8,458 nucleotides of DNA from Opitutaceae bacterium UBA3033. Lineage in GTDB: Bacteria; Verrucomicrobiota; Verrucomicrobiia; Opitutales; Opitutaceae. This document shows positions 7,698-8,458 of the stretch, one piece after another. The notes under the pieces are model-generated. The model did not search any database, was not told the origin of the DNA, and saw nothing but the letters and a program-made list of their open reading frames with translations. The stretch covers positions 31,331 through 39,788 of the forward strand of contig DFDG01000161.1 in NCBI GenBank assembly GCA_002367815.1. The letters are read 5' to 3'. Position 1 is the first letter of the stretch. Each line of letters opens with the position of its first letter. Made by a program: the position numbers and the translations under genes.

Positions 7698-8135
7698 ATG
7701 TTCGCCCGGATAAAAGCAATACTCGATAAAATGACTTCAAATGGGTCGGGTGACCGGGGAGAAAAACTGGCTGCGCGTCATTTAATTGAGAAGGCTGGCT
7801 ATCGCGTATTGGCGGCGAATTGGCGCAATCCTCGAGACCGCCGTGACGAACTCGATTTGGTCGCGCTGGATGGTGAAACCTTGGTTTTTGTGGAGGTTAA
7901 AACCCGCGTGGCTGATGCATTGGTGCCGGGATACTATGCAGTGAATAAGCGCAAGAAACGGGTAGTTGAGAGGGCGGCGAGAGCCTATCTGCACGGCTTG
8001 AAGCAAAAACCCCACACCGTGCGATTCGATATCGTGGAAGTTGCCATGTCCAGAACTGGAGCAAGTGGTGGACCAGTGATCCGGCACTTTGAAAATGTGC
8101 CGCTCTTTCCAAAAAGTTTTCGACCTGACGCCTAG
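7698..8135 (+). CDS. yraN: YraN/UPF0102 family protein, putative restriction-endonuclease-fold nuclease
   Basis: This belongs to a widespread conserved family with a PD-(D/E)xK nuclease-like fold whose cellular role is poorly defined, though a link to DNA processing is suspected. Of 145 residues, the signature elements are GDRGEKLAARHL from 18, the N41/R43 pair, ELD at 51-53 (family usually GEID; here the glycine is D50) and VFVEVKTR at 63-70, placing D53, E66 and K68 in the expected catalytic-type arrangement. The following lysine/arginine-rich helix and RFDIVEV near 109-115 also match the family. Family members are usually 115-130 residues, and an in-frame ATG at 7731 would give 134 residues beginning MTSNGSGDRGE, the common form of the family N-terminus; neither start has a strong ribosome binding site, so the true start may be 7731. 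zwf begins 90 bases downstream on the same strand. The family call is firm; biochemical activity is not established by sequence. Confidence 0.9.
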   Translation: MFARIKAILDKMTSNGSGDRGEKLAARHLIEKAGYRVLAANWRNPRDRRDELDLVALDGETLVFVEVKTRVADALVPGYYAVNKRKKRVVERAARAYLHGLKQKPHTVRFDIVEVAMSRTGASGGPVIRHFENVPLFPKSFRPDA

Positions 8136-8225
8136 TTCAAACCTGAATTTGCCATCAAATGGTTTCCTTAACTTATCAATTCCCTTGCTTGCGTGTGTAA
8201 CAGATTCTGAGGATGTTGCGTTGGT

Positions 8226-8458
8226 ATGGCCGACTCAAATCGTCACCCGTTTTTGCACGGACTCAGTAAACACCGTGGCGCTCCGCCGACGGTAGTCGTT
8301 ATTTTTGGCGCATCAGGCGACCTGACTGCACGTAAGCTTATACCGGCCGTTTACAATCTGGGTGTTGATAATTTATTGCCCACGGATTTTCACTTGGTCG
8401 GATTTGGTCGCAAGGACATCTCCGATGAGGAGTTCCGCGATCTGGCCGCGGCTGCGAT
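8226..8458 (+). CDS. zwf: Glucose-6-phosphate 1-dehydrogenase, 3' end beyond window
   Basis: The enzyme oxidises glucose 6-phosphate to 6-phosphogluconolactone with NADP+ (or NAD+), the entry step of the oxidative pentose phosphate and Entner-Doudoroff routes, in the cytoplasm. Only the first 77 complete codons are in the window; a full protein would be about 480-510 residues. The N-terminal Rossmann nucleotide-binding motif is plain: VVVIFGASGDLTARKLIPAVYNL from residue 23, with GASGDL at 28-33, followed by FHLVGFGRKDISDEEFR, all typical of Zwf. ATG 8226 is the only reasonable start because an in-frame TGA lies at 8208-8210 with no start codon between. A modest GAGG at 8209-8212 is about 13 bases upstream, longer than ideal spacing. 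The substrate-binding and catalytic histidine regions lie outside the window. It follows yraN by 90 bases and could be co-transcribed or have its own promoter in that gap. Confidence 0.95.
   Translation, partial: MADSNRHPFLHGLSKHRGAPPTVVVIFGASGDLTARKLIPAVYNLGVDNLLPTDFHLVGFGRKDISDEEFRDLAAAA

Noticed and set aside
8152..8166. Small hairpin CCAT-CAA-ATGG between yraN and zwf
   Set aside because: The stem is four pairs with no following T-run and no operator-like symmetry beyond it; this is expected by chance.
8213..8295. ATG at 8213 as an alternative gene start before zwf
   Set aside because: It is out of frame with the clear Zwf sequence and yields only a short shadow frame with no recognisable content.

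Overview
The window is 8.46 kb of protein-dense bacterial chromosome with moderate GC, about half G+C by eye. I see no rRNA, tRNA, CRISPR, insertion sequence or phage genes. The gene set and protein style suggest the Verrucomicrobiota, perhaps an Opitutae-like lineage. The hints are an SMC with a long charged insert before its C-terminal head, a GAF-fused PilB, a membrane-anchored TPR protein next to smc, and weak Shine-Dalgarno sites. This placement rests on remembered family resemblance, not on a search.

Layout: (1) 1-3351 (+) is the 3' portion of smc. The N-terminal Walker A region lies before the window; hinge, signature motif, Walker B and switch histidine are all present. (2) 3348-5319 (+) is what looks like one membrane-anchored TPR-repeat gene in three pieces. 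A one-base frame change near 3624-3630 separates the N-terminal membrane segment from the repeats, and an in-frame TGA at 4123-4125 interrupts the repeats. (3) 5320-5419 is a short convergent gap with no convincing terminator. (4) 5420-7609 (-) is a 729-residue type IV pilus/type II secretion assembly ATPase (PilB/GspE) with an N-terminal GAF domain. (5) 7610-7697 is a short divergent intergenic region. (6) 7698-8135 (+) is a YraN/UPF0102 nuclease-fold protein. (7) 8226 to the window end (+) is the start of zwf, glucose-6-phosphate dehydrogenase.

The genes do not form a single pathway: chromosome organisation (smc), surface pili or secretion (pilB), a putative nucleic-acid enzyme (yraN) and central carbon metabolism (zwf) sit side by side as in an ordinary chromosomal region. 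The smc and TPR genes abut and are probably co-transcribed. pilB points the other way and stands without visible pilC, pilT or pilin neighbours. yraN and zwf may form a short operon.

I found no clear undescribed system. The items most worth a second look are the doubly interrupted TPR gene, the charged insert in SMC and the GAF-PilB fusion.
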